DNA of 64,000 nucleotides from Trichobilharzia regenti. Its lineage: Eukaryota; Platyhelminthes; Trematoda; Strigeidida; Schistosomatidae. Below are positions 46,906 to 58,085 of this stretch, piece by piece (position 1 is the first letter of the stretch; the number at the start of each line of letters is the position of its first letter). Made by a program: the position numbers and the translations under genes. The notes under the pieces were generated by a model. That model searched no databases and was not told where the DNA came from. It was given only the letters and a program-made list of their open reading frames with translations. Location of the stretch: contig OX235263.1 of NCBI GenBank assembly GCA_944472135.2, positions 35,951,379 through 36,015,378 of the forward strand, written 5' to 3'.

Positions 46906-47520
46906 TCAAGAGTTAGTTTGCAGGGATTAAATTTGTTTCAAGTATGATCACGCGTTGATGTCAGTAAGAGAACCATCAGAAAGCCCAAGAGTGCTGGATA
47001 GTGGTTTCTTCCTACCCATGAGCCTTCAGTAGTGCACATCCACTGGGGTTCGAACCAAGGATCTTCCGGCTACAAGTTAAACTTGGAGACCATTCAGTCA
47101 CTAAGACCCGATCCAACGGCTCATGAATTCTAACATCGAATTCTCAACTAGTTAAAATTACTCTCATACTAACTAGTGACTGCCTACAGGATAAAGTTGC
47201 CTACAACTCGAGTGAGACATTGTGACCAGTGGGGCCCACTAGATAGTGCTAGAGGGCAAATTCTCACTGATGACACTGGCTGGTTGTTACGCTGAAACCA
47301 CAAATTAGTAGAAGTTAGAGTTCATCGGACATTGGATCGGGTCCTAGTGACTGAATGGTCTACAAGTTTGGCTATTAACCGGAAGGTCTTTGGTTCGACC
47401 CTCTGTGGGTTTGTACTACCGAAGAGTCTGGAAGTAGGACGAAACGATCGTTCAGTACTGCCTGGTTTTCGTTGGTTCTCTGACTGCTATCACTATGTGA
47501 TCAACCTTGAAATATTTTCA
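46906..47520. mobile_element. hammerhead SINE, subtype B, inverted pair
   Basis: Minus copy 46906-47150 (GGTTCGAACC B box inverted) opposed to plus copy 47150-47520 (head TAGTGACTGAATGG, ribozyme 47405-47468 with core CCGAAGA, stem II GTC with GAC, GAAA, stem III ACGATCGT). It interrupts the Gypsy fragment. Confidence 0.7.
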
Positions 47521-48081
47521 CCAGTATCTTAACAAATGGTGAACAGAGGGAAATTCATCTTTAATCTTATGGTCATGTTTCATCTTAAAGCCACTGGTTA
47601 GGATTTTGTGATTAACGCTTACAAAAACGGTATACTAAAAATGTCATAAATCTTAGTATTTATCACTCTTCACATTATAAGTATGTGAACAATTTTGGTT
47701 GGTTTTTTAAAAAAGTAATTTCACCTTCTATTCTTAATTAGTCTCTGATTCTTTCTTTTTATTCACCACAAAGGAGTATAATAACTACAACCAAAACAGA
47801 CATTTGTCAGTACTATGCGTACGCATTCTGTTAACTGTAAACCTCTAAATGCTTACTGTGGCATGTAATTTCAGGTATTAAGTGCTCACTGGAACATTTT
47901 TTATTTAAAGTATCATTGACTCTGACAACTATTCTGATAATAATATTTATTATAGTGTTTGACCTAATCATAGACGACAAGATTTTTGGAATAACAGAAA
48001 CTATTTAACGCCGCTGACATGACTGCCAGAAAGAAAAGCAGGATGGTTTTTCGAGAGAATCTGATTTGTAATATTAAACAT
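47521..48081. other. unassigned intron DNA
   Basis: Nothing recognised. Confidence 0.35.
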
Positions 48082-48281
48082 AGTGCGTCGGTGGTTCGGA
48101 GTTAGATTCTTCGCCGACGCACTCCCACATCTCGCGAAGTCAGTAACAAGACCGGTAAAGAGGGAAGGTTGGGTATGAGGCAGGCTAGCAGCTCCATCCT
48201 ATAAAAAAAACACCTCTGCTACTGAAAATTTAAGTCTCTAGCTCGAAGCCCTATGCACCACTGGGAAAGAAAAGGAATAAA
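48082..48281 (+). mobile_element. tRNA-headed SINE with RTE-type tail, copy 7 (head deleted)
   Basis: Head shortened by an internal deletion (GTGCGTCGGTGG then GCCGACGCACTCCC). Body and tail (GAAGCCCTATGCACCACTGG) present. Confidence 0.8.
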
Positions 48282-48589
48282 AAAATTACCGACAAAATAT
48301 CAAAATGTCTCATAAATAAGCCAAGATTTTCTGATTTTATGATCAAGAGAAAGCGTAAACAACCAATTAGCATTATTTCAGTACGCCGACTTAGCCTTGA
48401 ACTAGAAGATGTAGGAGTCAATCTTGGTAACTCCAGATAAACACTATTTATAATGGTCTTCCAGATCTAAAAAAATAAATGTAAATAAAGCAGAATTTAA
48501 TAAATTCATCGAATTTTGATAGAACTCTTCAACTGCTTCCTCTACATACAGTGATATGTATACTACTAAAGTGACATCGGAAGTTACAT

Positions 48590-49035
48590 CACCCACAAAC
48601 TCAATTAGAACATAAAAACCCAGCAAAATTTAGACTGATTGACCCGAACAAGATATGAAATCTAGAGAATAGTTCAGCTATCGCAAACACTTCATGCAGT
48701 TACACACAACCATACAATAGGCTGGATGGGATAGGATGACAGTTTTAAAATCTAATGCAAGAGCAGGGTGGAGGGAGAGATTGATAACAGAAGCTTTGTT
48801 TATTGAATCAACTGCAAACACTCGTGTAATAGGAATGATTCAACACCTGTCCACGCAGATATCTGGAGAATTCTACTACCCCAACCACGACAAATAAGAG
48901 AGAACGAAGAAGACTGTCGATCTCAAGTTTCGAAATCGTGTGATTATAATTGATGGCATGATTATGAACCGCAATAAATTTTGTTCGAAACCTTGTCATC
49001 CAGTAAATAATACTGTTTCACTGACTGTGTGACAC
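48590..49035 (+). mobile_element. PLE-like GIY-YIG fragment, copy 2
   Basis: Plus translation gives HAVTHNHTIGWDG, then ARAGWRERLITEALFIESTA, the Glu-containing second half of a GIY-YIG domain (R-E-x-L-x-x-E-x-x-x-I in PLEs). Matches 425-905 and, inverted, 63535-64000. Confidence 0.65.
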
Positions 49036-49679
49036 ATCTAATAAACAAACTAACATGGAGTTATATCACTTAAAAGTAAATGAACCACCATGATTCATTC
49101 ATGCGAAACGAAATGTGTGAAGGTTTTTTACAGGTCATGTTCAGATAGATAGATAGATAAAAAAGGGAAGGAGGTATAAGAGATTAAAATTAAGATAATA
49201 ACATATAATTAGTTGTTCATTTACATCATTTGAATAAACGATTAGTCACTAGCGTAAGAACTTCAAAATATCACGAATTGCAAACTAAATAACAATAATA
49301 ATAATAATAGCTAAACTGACAAAAGAGAGTTTTAAATTATGAATATAACAACAAAAAGTTCATTGAATAGTCTCTTTTCTGCCGCTAATTCATTCATTTA
49401 GCTGTGCAATCGCATTTATATATAATCATTTCATGTGTCTGTGTTTACATTAGGATTGTCATACAAAAAGAAAGATTGATTACGTCATCAAAATGTTTCA
49501 AAAATATGCTGAAAACTCAAAAACTTAACTAGTGTGTGAGGAGGATGGTGAAGACTGTTAAGTATTGACAAGGGGTGTGTAATATGAAAGACACCCAGAA
49601 AAATAGGACGTTAATGAAAGAACATGGAGACACGTGTCGAAAATAAATTAAGTAATAGAAAGAGTAAAAAAGGGTGACC
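49036..49679. other. unassigned intron DNA
   Basis: A GATA repeat (49147-49160) and AT-rich DNA; nothing else recognised. Confidence 0.35.
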
Positions 49680-49985
49680 TGAGGTTCTGGTGGGAAGCCG
49701 TGACCAGTAGGATACAGCAGGTCGAAGATGAGGCAGTAACTCACCAAAGAAGATATTGCGAAATGGTCGCGCTATGTCGTGGATTGGCAGAAGTTATAAT
49801 TCAAGCACCCAGTGGCTCAGTGGTCTACGAGGTCGCTAGCCTTGTAACCATAAGGTCCTGGGTTTGAACCCCTGTGATGGAGTACTGATGAAGAGTCCCA
49901 AACTAGGACGAAACGGCTCTCCAGGTTTTCCAGTGGTTCTTTAACTGATGTCAGCTCATGATGAAATCATACATGCAATCAAAAA
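49680..49985 (+). mobile_element. hammerhead SINE, subtype A, plus, 5' truncated
   Basis: From mid-body to tail. The ribozyme region 49885-49945 has CTGATGA, stem II GTCCC with GGAC and GAAA, but stem III (CGGCTCTC) is decayed and an extra AGA lies between core and stem II. Confidence 0.7.
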
Positions 49986-50069
49986 AGGGTTAATTAAGAA
50001 AAAGACATTACTAAAAATCATACAAAAATTCAAAAAAAAGCATTATTAACAAAGTAGTAGAACCGGGAA

Positions 50070-50710
50070 TTATACCCAAGGTAGAAGGAGAGGGTGGACA
50101 AGTTTCTTCTGTGTGCATAAATCAGAGTTTTCTATCGGAATCTCTAAGCCCTCGTTGGTAATGCAAAGTATACAAAAGCTAACCATTTTCGGGAGGCTTC
50201 TTTTGACTTTGTAGATGACTTTGCATGGATTCTTCGTGCATATTGAGTGACCATTGTTGAATATATGTTCAATTATAACACTTCTTATTGATCCACTGTG
50301 ATCTTTAAGATGCAACACGCATTGAACTGCCTATATATCTCTCTCCATATAAGTAAATTGGTAGATACACATAGAAGCAGTTAAATGCGATAGTTTATCT
50401 TTGGAGCTGTTGAAGAACAATTGGCGGTTTGAGAATACCAATCGTAATGCAGCAGTGCAGAATGTTCCTTTCAGGGTGCTTGATATTCTTCTCTATAGGA
50501 TGTCAGACAGAAGGTCGCCTTTGAAAGCCACATTCATGTACAACATCTTCGGTAGAGAGATGGGTTTTTCTTGGTTGATTTTCGGTTTTATTTATTTATC
50601 TATAAAGCGTGGTGGATAGTCATTCTCAAGTAGTGTCTTTCTGAAAAGAGTGATCTCTTCTTCTAACCGGTTTGGGTTTGCAGGTTCTACAGATTCTAGT
50701 CGCAAGTCAA
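50070..50710 (-). mobile_element. PLE fragment (post-RT region and C-terminus), minus
   Basis: Minus translations: NRLEEEITLFRKTLLENDYP (post-RT helix), VAFKGDLLSDIL, SIRSVIIEHIFNNGHSICTK and KVIYKVKRSLPKM, ending IPIENSDLCTQKKLVHPLLL. This order is that of the PLE C-terminal third. The catalytic GIY-YIG motifs are missing. Confidence 0.75.
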
Positions 50711-51412
50711 AATAATGATAATAAGAGATGAAATAAAATAATAATAATAATTATAACAGTTAATAAGCAAAAGGATATTACTATGGTGGATTCGAAGTGA
50801 CCACCACTAACTTCTCTAAGTATAGACCGGTTTTCAAAGTTCTAATTTCACAAGCCCCAGCAATTGGGAGCATCTCTGTGTTTCTTTGTCTGATGATAAT
50901 AGTGAATTACCTGAAATTTTTAGTACCCTGACTTCAGTTGTTTACAACCACAGGCAAATGCTCCATTATGCATGTGTTTTCTAATTTACAATGAGACTTG
51001 TTAAAATATTTTTTTATGATTGGCATTTTTCATTAATTGTAGAAAAATCACATAATCTATCATATGGTTGACATTTTGTCTCATATTTAATTTTCATTTC
51101 TAGTTTTATAATCAAAAAATCAAATCACCAAAAGCTTTTACAATGTCATAAACTATCCTCGGAGAAATATATTTCAGGGTTGGTGATATTCCTAATAATA
51201 CTACACTTCAAAGTGGTAAAACCTGAAAACATTGGACATTTTGGCTATGATATAGTGAATGGATCGAAACGAGCTGACTAAACTTGAGTTATTTCTTACT
51301 ACTTAGCTTTGTTATAGTCAGTTACACAATAGAAGAATGATCCACAGGTATTATCTGAATAGATAGTACCTTAAAAATGAGTAGTTTTGATGCAATTCTG
51401 TATTTTCTCTAG
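50711..51412. other. unassigned intron DNA
   Basis: Nothing recognised. Confidence 0.35.
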
Positions 51413-52108
51413 TTGGTTTGTAAGGATTAAATTTGTTTCTACGAGTTGATGACAGATTGATATCACTTAGAGAACCATTGAAAACAAGCAGTGAGTACTG
51501 GAGAGCCAGATGCTTCATCCTAGTCTAGGAATCATCGGCAGTACGCATCCACCACACGGGGTTCTAACCCAGGACCTTCCGGTTACAAACCGAGCTCGCA
51601 TACCATTCAGCCACTGGGACCCGATTCAATGACCAGTTCATGAATTCTAACTTCTACCAATTCGTGATTTAGAGCGACCATCAATCGGTGGTCAGACTGT
51701 TATAAACAAATCTAATCCTTACAAACCAAACCAAAATTAATCTGATGGTCGTTAGTGACTTGCTACGGGACAAAGTTTCCTGGAGTTCTAGTGACAAATC
51801 GTGACCAGTAAGGTTCATCCAGTCACATGTGAGGATGGAGTTTTCACCGATGATATTGGTTGGTGGTCGTGGTAAATCATGATTTGATAGAAGTTAGAAT
51901 TCATGGACTGGTCATTGAGTCGGATCCCAGTGGGTGAATGATATACGAGCTTGTTTTGCAACCTGAAGGTCTTGGGTTCTTACTCTGGTGGTGGGTGTGT
52001 GCTGGCGATGATTCACAGAGCAGGATGAAACATCTGTCTGTGTAGTACTCGCTGTCTGTTTTCAATGGTTCTCTACCTGATACCAATCCTTGACCAACTC
52101 GTAAAAAT
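51413..52108. mobile_element. hammerhead SINE, subtype B, inverted pair
   Basis: Minus copy 51413-51700 and plus copy 51700-52108 meet at AATCTAATCCTTACAAACC, the tail/start junction of a plus-oriented unit. Both ribozymes have lost core bases. Confidence 0.75.
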
Positions 52109-52274
52109 TATGTATTTAGTAAAATGCCCATAGTAGTTAGGTTAACTTGTCTTCAGGTGTTTAAACTGCGTAAAACAATGTCTTTGTCTCATACATGTTC
52201 CAAAGAAGAGATCAATATAAATTAATACTCAAGTTATCATTTTGTCTTTATTAATTTTAATTTCAATTTTGTAG

Positions 52275-53326
52275 AATTAAGATCACGTTCACAAGGGGAA
52301 TTATTTTGTGAATTAACTAACTGTAATGGTGTTAATGGAAAATGTGGAATAGAAAATACCTACGGTTGTCAGCATTCCTCTGGTACAGACAGTTTAACTT
52401 CCTTGTCAAAAAATAAATTAAGCAAATCTACACTAGCCTTAACTGGATGCAATGAATTCGATTATGCTCAACCACCACGTATCAATGGTAATCTAAATTC
52501 TACACATTTTCATCATCAACAAAATTCAAATAGTCATTATGATACATCGAATTACTTACCGACAATATTAGAGAAACGTCCAAAATATTCTTCTCTAATG
52601 AATTTAATACGACATAAATCTAAAAAAGCAACAAATAATAGTAATATTAATCCCTTTCAAAATGATAGTCGTCCACGTGCTGTGACTACAATCGATCCGA
52701 GATATTCAGTCCTACAGTCAAATAAACCAAGTAATTCAGATTTATCAAAGACACCTCAAATGTCTACAAGCCTTTATTCGAATAACAACAATAATCATCA
52801 TAGTAAAGGCTTAAGTCGGCTAAAGAGTAATGCTCGTGATGTCATGTCAATTGATTCAAGCTTGAAACAACAACAAGAAGTATTGATCAAACGGTTGTGT
52901 CAGATAGAAGCACAAACAGAGTATTTATCTGGTACACTGATATGCGAAGTGATTGGAATTAGTGGATCACTTTCCTCGCTGTCTAGAGATATTTTTAAAA
53001 TATCCCTTAAATATGGTTCACCGGATTTATCTTCTGTGTATGAATTACAATGTAATGATAATACACCAGATATTCGACCATTGTATACATCAACTATACC
53101 ATTAAGTCAAAAATCTGGTTCCAATGACAAATGGACAATTACTGGTCGTCTGTCTTCCACATCTTTTTCAAATTCCTCTTCTGCGCTATCTCCCTATTTA
53201 AATAATTCTTCAGCTAATCTTCAAACAACATATTCTGATGATACAGATTTAAAATTCCCTGCACAGAAATGGGATCATACTAAGCACATATTTAGTCCAA
53301 CTGTCGGTGATGTACTTACAATTAAA
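52275..53326 (+). CDS. RIPOR-like exon 6 (large exon)
   Basis: 1052-base exon from TTTTGTAG|AA (completes the Glu codon split after exon 5) to ATTAAA|GTGAGT, phase 0. It first encodes ELRSRSQGELFCEL (end of the second helical block), then about 170 residues rich in Asn, Ser and His with little order, then KRLCQIEAQTEYLSGTLICE and SRDIFKISLKYG, KWTITGRLS and KWDHTKHIFSPTVGDVLTIK. The last three match RIPOR C-x-I-E-x-E-L-E-x-L-L-G-E-F, the Y-E-I-F-M-K-Y-G block and the W-D-x-x-E-x-V-F-x-P block. The long Asn/Ser insert is absent from vertebrate proteins as I recall them. Confidence 0.8.
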
Positions 53327-53368
53327 GTGAGTTATTTATTCTGGTAACTCATTATAATATATATAATT

Positions 53369-54690
53369 GGGTCCCATTCTGGCTGACTTCGTTCTAAGTA
53401 AGCTGGAAAATGGACCTTTGAACAAGCTTATCAGTAAACTCTCATTTTACTGCCGATATGTGGATGACACCTTCATTCTTTGTGATAATGGTTCTGATAG
53501 CAGTACAATAATTACTGAATTCAATGAAGTACATTCAGCTAAGGAATTGACATGCGAAGAGGAATCCAAGAAAAGAATTGCCTTCCTAGATGTCCTACGT
53601 ACAAGAAAACCAGATGGTAGCATAAAAAGGAATTTGCATAGAAAAAGTAAGTGGACAGGACAATATACACATTTTTACAGCTTCGTTCCTACCAAGTACA
53701 AAAGAAATTTAGTGAAGACCCTCAGCCACAGAGTTACAGCTATATGCTCAGAAGTAATTTAAGATGAATTAAGCATTGCATATGATACTTTGATCGAAAA
53801 TAGCTATCCCGAAAGAAAATTTATCAAGAAATACATGACAAAGAAAGCGGAAAAGGACTACTCACTATCTGTAAACAAGAAGCCACTTTATATACGACTA
53901 CAATTCAAGGGCGATATACCAAGTGAGATAATTACGAGGAGATTAAGAAAATCAGTTCAAAGAACTTTTAATGCTGGCGAACTACACGTCTTATTCGCTA
54001 CACGGCCGATGGTTCTACCTCGACTGAAAGATGAGGTACCTAGACTAGCTAGCCACTTCAAATTGTATCTACCAGTTCAACTGCGCTCATGGGGGAGCGA
54101 GTTATATCGGCCATTGATCTAGGGGCTTGACTTTTCGTGCTCACTCGATAACATCTCCCACTATGGCTAAGTAAAAAAGGTGTAGTTAAAACCATTAACA
54201 GTTCGATATTGGACCATCTGGTGCAAACCGGCCGACCACAAAGCCAGCCAGCCAATATTGAAGAATCCTTCTCTATCATCTACCGGGTGCCTAATAAATT
54301 GCCAAAATCATGGAAGCACCACATGCTCCAAACAGCAGAGGCTATTGCAATTCTGGTGAAACAATCGGTGCTCTGTGTTCGAAAGAAGCAAGTCCAGCCA
54401 GCCACTACTACTGCCCTGGCCGGCCTCCAGTAGAGACTAAAAATTCATGAATATGTAATATTATCTTTCCTAAATTTTCTGACATTCAGTTTATTTTAGG
54501 CTGATGCTATTGAGCTGTAATCTGTCAATATTATTGACTCGATGTTATTTAAACATTGGTGTTGTTCATAACACTAATTCATTCATTCACTGTAATGCAT
54601 ATATAACTGTAGAGCCTGATGAACAAGAGGTTATCGAAAAGAGTACTCTTTGTTCAGGATCTATTCTTTTGAAAAATTCTGTTACGCAAA
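53369..54690 (+). mobile_element. PLE fragment: RT palm, thumb, C-terminus and 3' end
   Basis: Begins only 42 bases after the exon 6 donor. GPILADFVLSKLENGPL and the RT active site YVDDTF, then FLDVL, WTGQYTHFYSFVP and KYKRNLVKTLSHRV, a stop, then KPLYIRLQFKGDIPSEI, RRLRKSVQRTFNAGELH and the C-terminal VPNKLPKSWKHHMLQTAEAI. The GIY-YIG core itself is deleted near 54.1-54.2 kb. 3' UTR and hammerhead-like end follow. This is the clearest PLE of the window. Confidence 0.9.
54611..54657 (+). ncRNA. hammerhead-like motif at PLE 3' end
   Basis: CTGATGA at 54616-54622, GAAA at 54636-54639, palindromic stem III AGAG-TA-CTCT. Stem I is weaker than in the copy at 28989-29030 and stem II is unclear. 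Confidence 0.4.
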
Positions 54691-54904
54691 ATAATTCTCG
54701 CGGTAGCATTGAATACGCACACACTGCTTATCTGCAGACTTGAATTTCGTGAATTTTCTAATGCGGAAACTTGTATCAGTTACATTTTAAACTAACTAGT
54801 TTGACTCATCTATACTTTTTTAAAGTTTCCTTAAGTGTTTATGACGGCCTAAAGAAATATTACTACTGATATTCTCAAGAAGGTAAGTATGTAGGAATTC
54901 TGTT

Positions 54905-55070
54905 TGTTTCAAGCTAGAGAGAACCAATGAAAACTAGGAAGTACTGGACACTTGTTTCGTCCTAGTTTAGGATTCATCAGCAATGCGCACTCACTGGGTT
55001 TCGAACCCGGTGAGAACCCTCCGGTTACAAGGCGAGCTCGTACACTATTCAGCCAGTGGAACCCTGTGGT
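54905..55070 (-). mobile_element. hammerhead SINE, subtype A/B intermediate, minus fragment
   Basis: Carries the ribozyme and tRNA-like head (B box GGTTTCGAACCC-like inverted) and part of the tail. It contains the best-preserved hammerhead of this SINE family. Confidence 0.75.
54941..54986 (-). ncRNA. hammerhead ribozyme with complete core (SINE type)
   Basis: Minus: GCATTG (stem I), CTGATGA, ATCCTAAACTAGGAC (stem II, three good pairs above an A-C mismatch), GAAA, CAAGTGT (short stem III) with GTC cleavage triplet, CAGTAC (stem I). All invariant core bases are present. Confidence 0.7.
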
Positions 55071-55369
55071 AGTACAGGTGCTAAAGTCCCTGTTAATTTA
55101 CTAGCATTTTTATAATGAATGGTAATCTGAGTAAGATTTATGTCATACCTTGAATTTATTGTTACTGAGATGCTTTTGTTTCAGTTAGTTGACTGATGAC
55201 TTCACATTTATTCACTCTAAAAAGAGTTAAAGAAGAACATTATTTCATCTGGCATCTTTTGATAAATGGGAGGCTTTGATGTATTGAGTAATTGAAGGTG
55301 TAGTAATGCAAGTTTTTGTATCGTTGGCTTCATAACCGTTGGTGTTTCGATGGAAGAAGATTGGCCAGA

Positions 55370-55550
55370 CACGCATATGATCTTGGTTTGACTTCTTGTA
55401 GACACACTGCTAAACCCCGGTAAAGTTTGCCGGCCGATAGTAATACAAAGAAAGAGAGAAGGTTGCGCTTGAAGCTAACATCCTCATCTCATAAACTTCA
55501 AGCCTAGAAGCCAGATGTGTCTTTTGGAACGCAAAGGAATGAAAGAAAGT
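55370..55550 (+). mobile_element. tRNA-headed SINE with RTE-type tail, copy 8 (very degraded)
   Basis: Weak match to the body and tail order (GAGAAGGTTGCGC, GAAGCTAACATCC, TCAAGCCTAGAAGCC). Head not recognisable. Confidence 0.45.
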
Positions 55551-56194
55551 CGTTATGTGTCCTTACGTAGTTACTGCTTTTTTATATTTAAACAACTGTC
55601 AAAAACTAAGATCAGTGGGCTCGCAAATCTCTCTGGATGATTAGCCTTTGCAATTTTATTAAATATGAAAAATATTTTCTTGCCATTTGAAGTTCTTGAG
55701 ACTTTTTCAGTAAAACTGATGATCTCGATCGCCTACAAACAGGAAACTGACTGAATTCATATCATGGTTTATAACGTGTGTCTAATATATCAGTATAAAA
55801 TTATCTTTGAAAATGAAAAGTAAGTTTGTAAATTCTTAATTCTTATTGTCAAAAGAATGAAATCAAATGAATGTAGAAAAACTTCTACCTGATGTTATCA
55901 CATTTTAAAATATACAACTGACGAATACTTAACTGTTCACTGTTAAATCGATACGCGTTTAAGTCGTTAACCAATGATACTGCTGCAAAACAAAATGCTT
56001 CTTGTTACCAAACTGATGCTTAATTTGACTTTATTTGACACAGTTTACTCGACTCATAAGAAAATCGTTTTAGTTTTCTTCGCATAACTATAAAAATAAA
56101 ATTTTAAAGGGCTTTCAGAAAAGTAGACAGTTATATGTTGATAACTCCATGTCGCTAGCTGTTACCTTTAGATAGTGCTCAGGAGGCCAGTCCT
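55551..56194. other. unassigned intron DNA
   Basis: Nothing recognised. Confidence 0.35.
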
Positions 56195-56400
56195 ACAGGG
56201 GGTCAATCGCGAGCTCGAATAGCTCAGTGGTAACGTCTCTAATTCTAGCACTGGGTGACGAGTGTTCGAATTTCAGAAGGAACATGAATTCCTTCAAGGT
56301 TGTAGATACGCCTTGCTGATGAGCCCCGAATAGCACGAAACCTAGGTTGAAGACTTCCTTTGGCCGATTGCCTCCAACCATCCAATATCATCAGATGGTG
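56195..56400 (+). mobile_element. second tRNA-headed SINE family, copy 4, with hammerhead core
   Basis: A box ATAGCTCAGTGGTAACG, B box GTGTTCGAATTTC. Then CCTTCAAGGTTGTAGATACG, the ribozyme segment (56310-56352) and tail GCCGATTGCCTCCAACC. Confidence 0.8.
56310..56352 (+). ncRNA. hammerhead motif in second SINE family
   Basis: CTGATGA at 56316-56322, GAAA at 56337-56340, palindromic stem III ACCTAGGT and a GTT triplet. Stem II (GCCCCGAATAGCAC) pairs poorly, and stem I has diverged on the 3' side. Sister copies keep stem I (GCCTTG with CAAGGC) but have broken cores. Confidence 0.5.
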
Positions 56401-57649
56401 GTCATGCTTGCATATCTCAATGACACAGAGAGTTACACTGGCTAAAACGCATATTGCTGCAAGTTATACTATGCCAGAAACGTTGGCTGGATAGTGGTTA
56501 AGACAAAACCATAGTGTAAAGTGTTTATGCAATCTTAAGCCATATTGCTGGCCGACAGGTGTGTAACAGCAGTGAGGTATTTCTTCAGACAATAAGCAGG
56601 CAAGCTGTTCTGCCTTCCAGCTTGGGGGAGTAGAAGTCTAATGAAGTTCTTACTTGACTTGCCACAGTCCGTAGCCAGTGGTAAGGTTACATGCATGGAA
56701 GAACGCTTGCAAACTCCACCAGTGGATAGACTATATCTGACTGATCTGAAGCTGTTTCTCCCTGGTCAGTGAGGCCAAGTAGCACTAAGATTTTCCATCA
56801 TTTCTGCACTCCAAGGGGTTATCAACTTTCACACTGTTGGTAACAGGGAGGTAGTACACACACACACACGCCTAACAGCACATAAGGTTTTGTTCATCGC
56901 CTACCATCTTCTTGCTTTCCTATCACCTTTATTACAAATCTACAAGCGGATTCTTCATCCCATAACTCTGTTACTACCACTAAAGAAATACCGTTCATTG
57001 TCCCATAAAACCACTCTATGTACTGAATTATTCAAAGTTCATTTGATTTGCTTAAGCAGAAAACAGGCCCAACTAGCTGAAACTCTTCCATCTTGTGCTT
57101 GGGACTTATTTCATATTTCTGAGACAAATAAACAAGACACAAGTATGGTTACTGACTTAAGAACCCATGTAATCTGAACAATTCACTGGAGATTCTTTGG
57201 CTAGTTCTTGCGGATTTATTGGTGTAGGTGGTGTATGTAGCTTGATAGCAGGAAACACACTGCTCAATTGGATTCAAAAAGATACTAATATGTGGGGTAT
57301 CTGGCAAAGCGGAATCGATAGAACAAGTAAAGATCGTGATACTCATCAATTTATTTTCTTCGCCTCCACACACGCACCAATGGACTGAAGTTCAGACGAA
57401 GCAGAGATTGTATTTTTGTCCAATAGTTCTCAGTTTGTCGGTAATAGCAAACCATTCAAACACAGTCGTCTGAGTACGTGATTTCACTGTTCATTTACGG
57501 GAAATAGACCAGCCTGAAAGGTATACTAGGGGGTATCTGTGGCCTTTCATGCCAGAAAACTGATATCCATTTTGGAAACTTATAATTTCATTCGAATAAC
57601 TACTTTTTCCTAACCACCACTAATTTCAAGAATAAGATGGGAGACATTG
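56401..57649. other. unassigned, possibly retroelement-derived
   Basis: Open frames at 56890-57177 and 57197-57388 (plus). The first contains YKRILHPITLLLPLKKY, which loosely resembles the post-RT segment of Gypsy elements (x-L-H-P-L-T-x-L-L), but flanking motifs are missing, so I leave it unassigned. Confidence 0.3.
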
Positions 57650-58085
57650 CTTCACCTGGTATTCACTGATATAGAGTCAATAACAGAGTGAATGCTGCTT
57701 AGATGTAAGCTGGAAGATATAAAGAGGCTAACCTCCTCCTTTGATAATAGACGTCGATGTTTAATCTCTCATGTCATGTGGTGTGCGATATGATCACTAA
57801 TAATTAGGTTAGGAATAGAGTGTCAAGCAAGAAGACTACGTCAGCCAGCGTCGTCGATTAATTTGGCTGGAACATGTTTTGCGCACACAGAGCCAGAGAT
57901 GACCAATGTTAAACGAAATCTAGGCAATAAGTAGTCTCAGGGATAGTCGAAAAAAACATCGAAATCAATGTGTGAAATCGTTGACCTTTGTTTAGAATCA
58001 TGTATGGCGTGAACCGTCCTAGCTAAGGTACCCAGGAATAGAGGTATCAGCGACTGAAAGGTACAGGTGTATTCACTCTTTATCA
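57650..58085 (+). mobile_element. RTE-like (SR2-type) LINE, C-terminal fragment
   Basis: LEDIKRLTSSFDNRRRCLIS and LRQPASSINLAGTCFAHTE, parallel to the copy at 18.0-18.7 kb, ending TGGCGTGAACCG and ACAGGTGTATTCACTC. Many stops. Confidence 0.7.
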
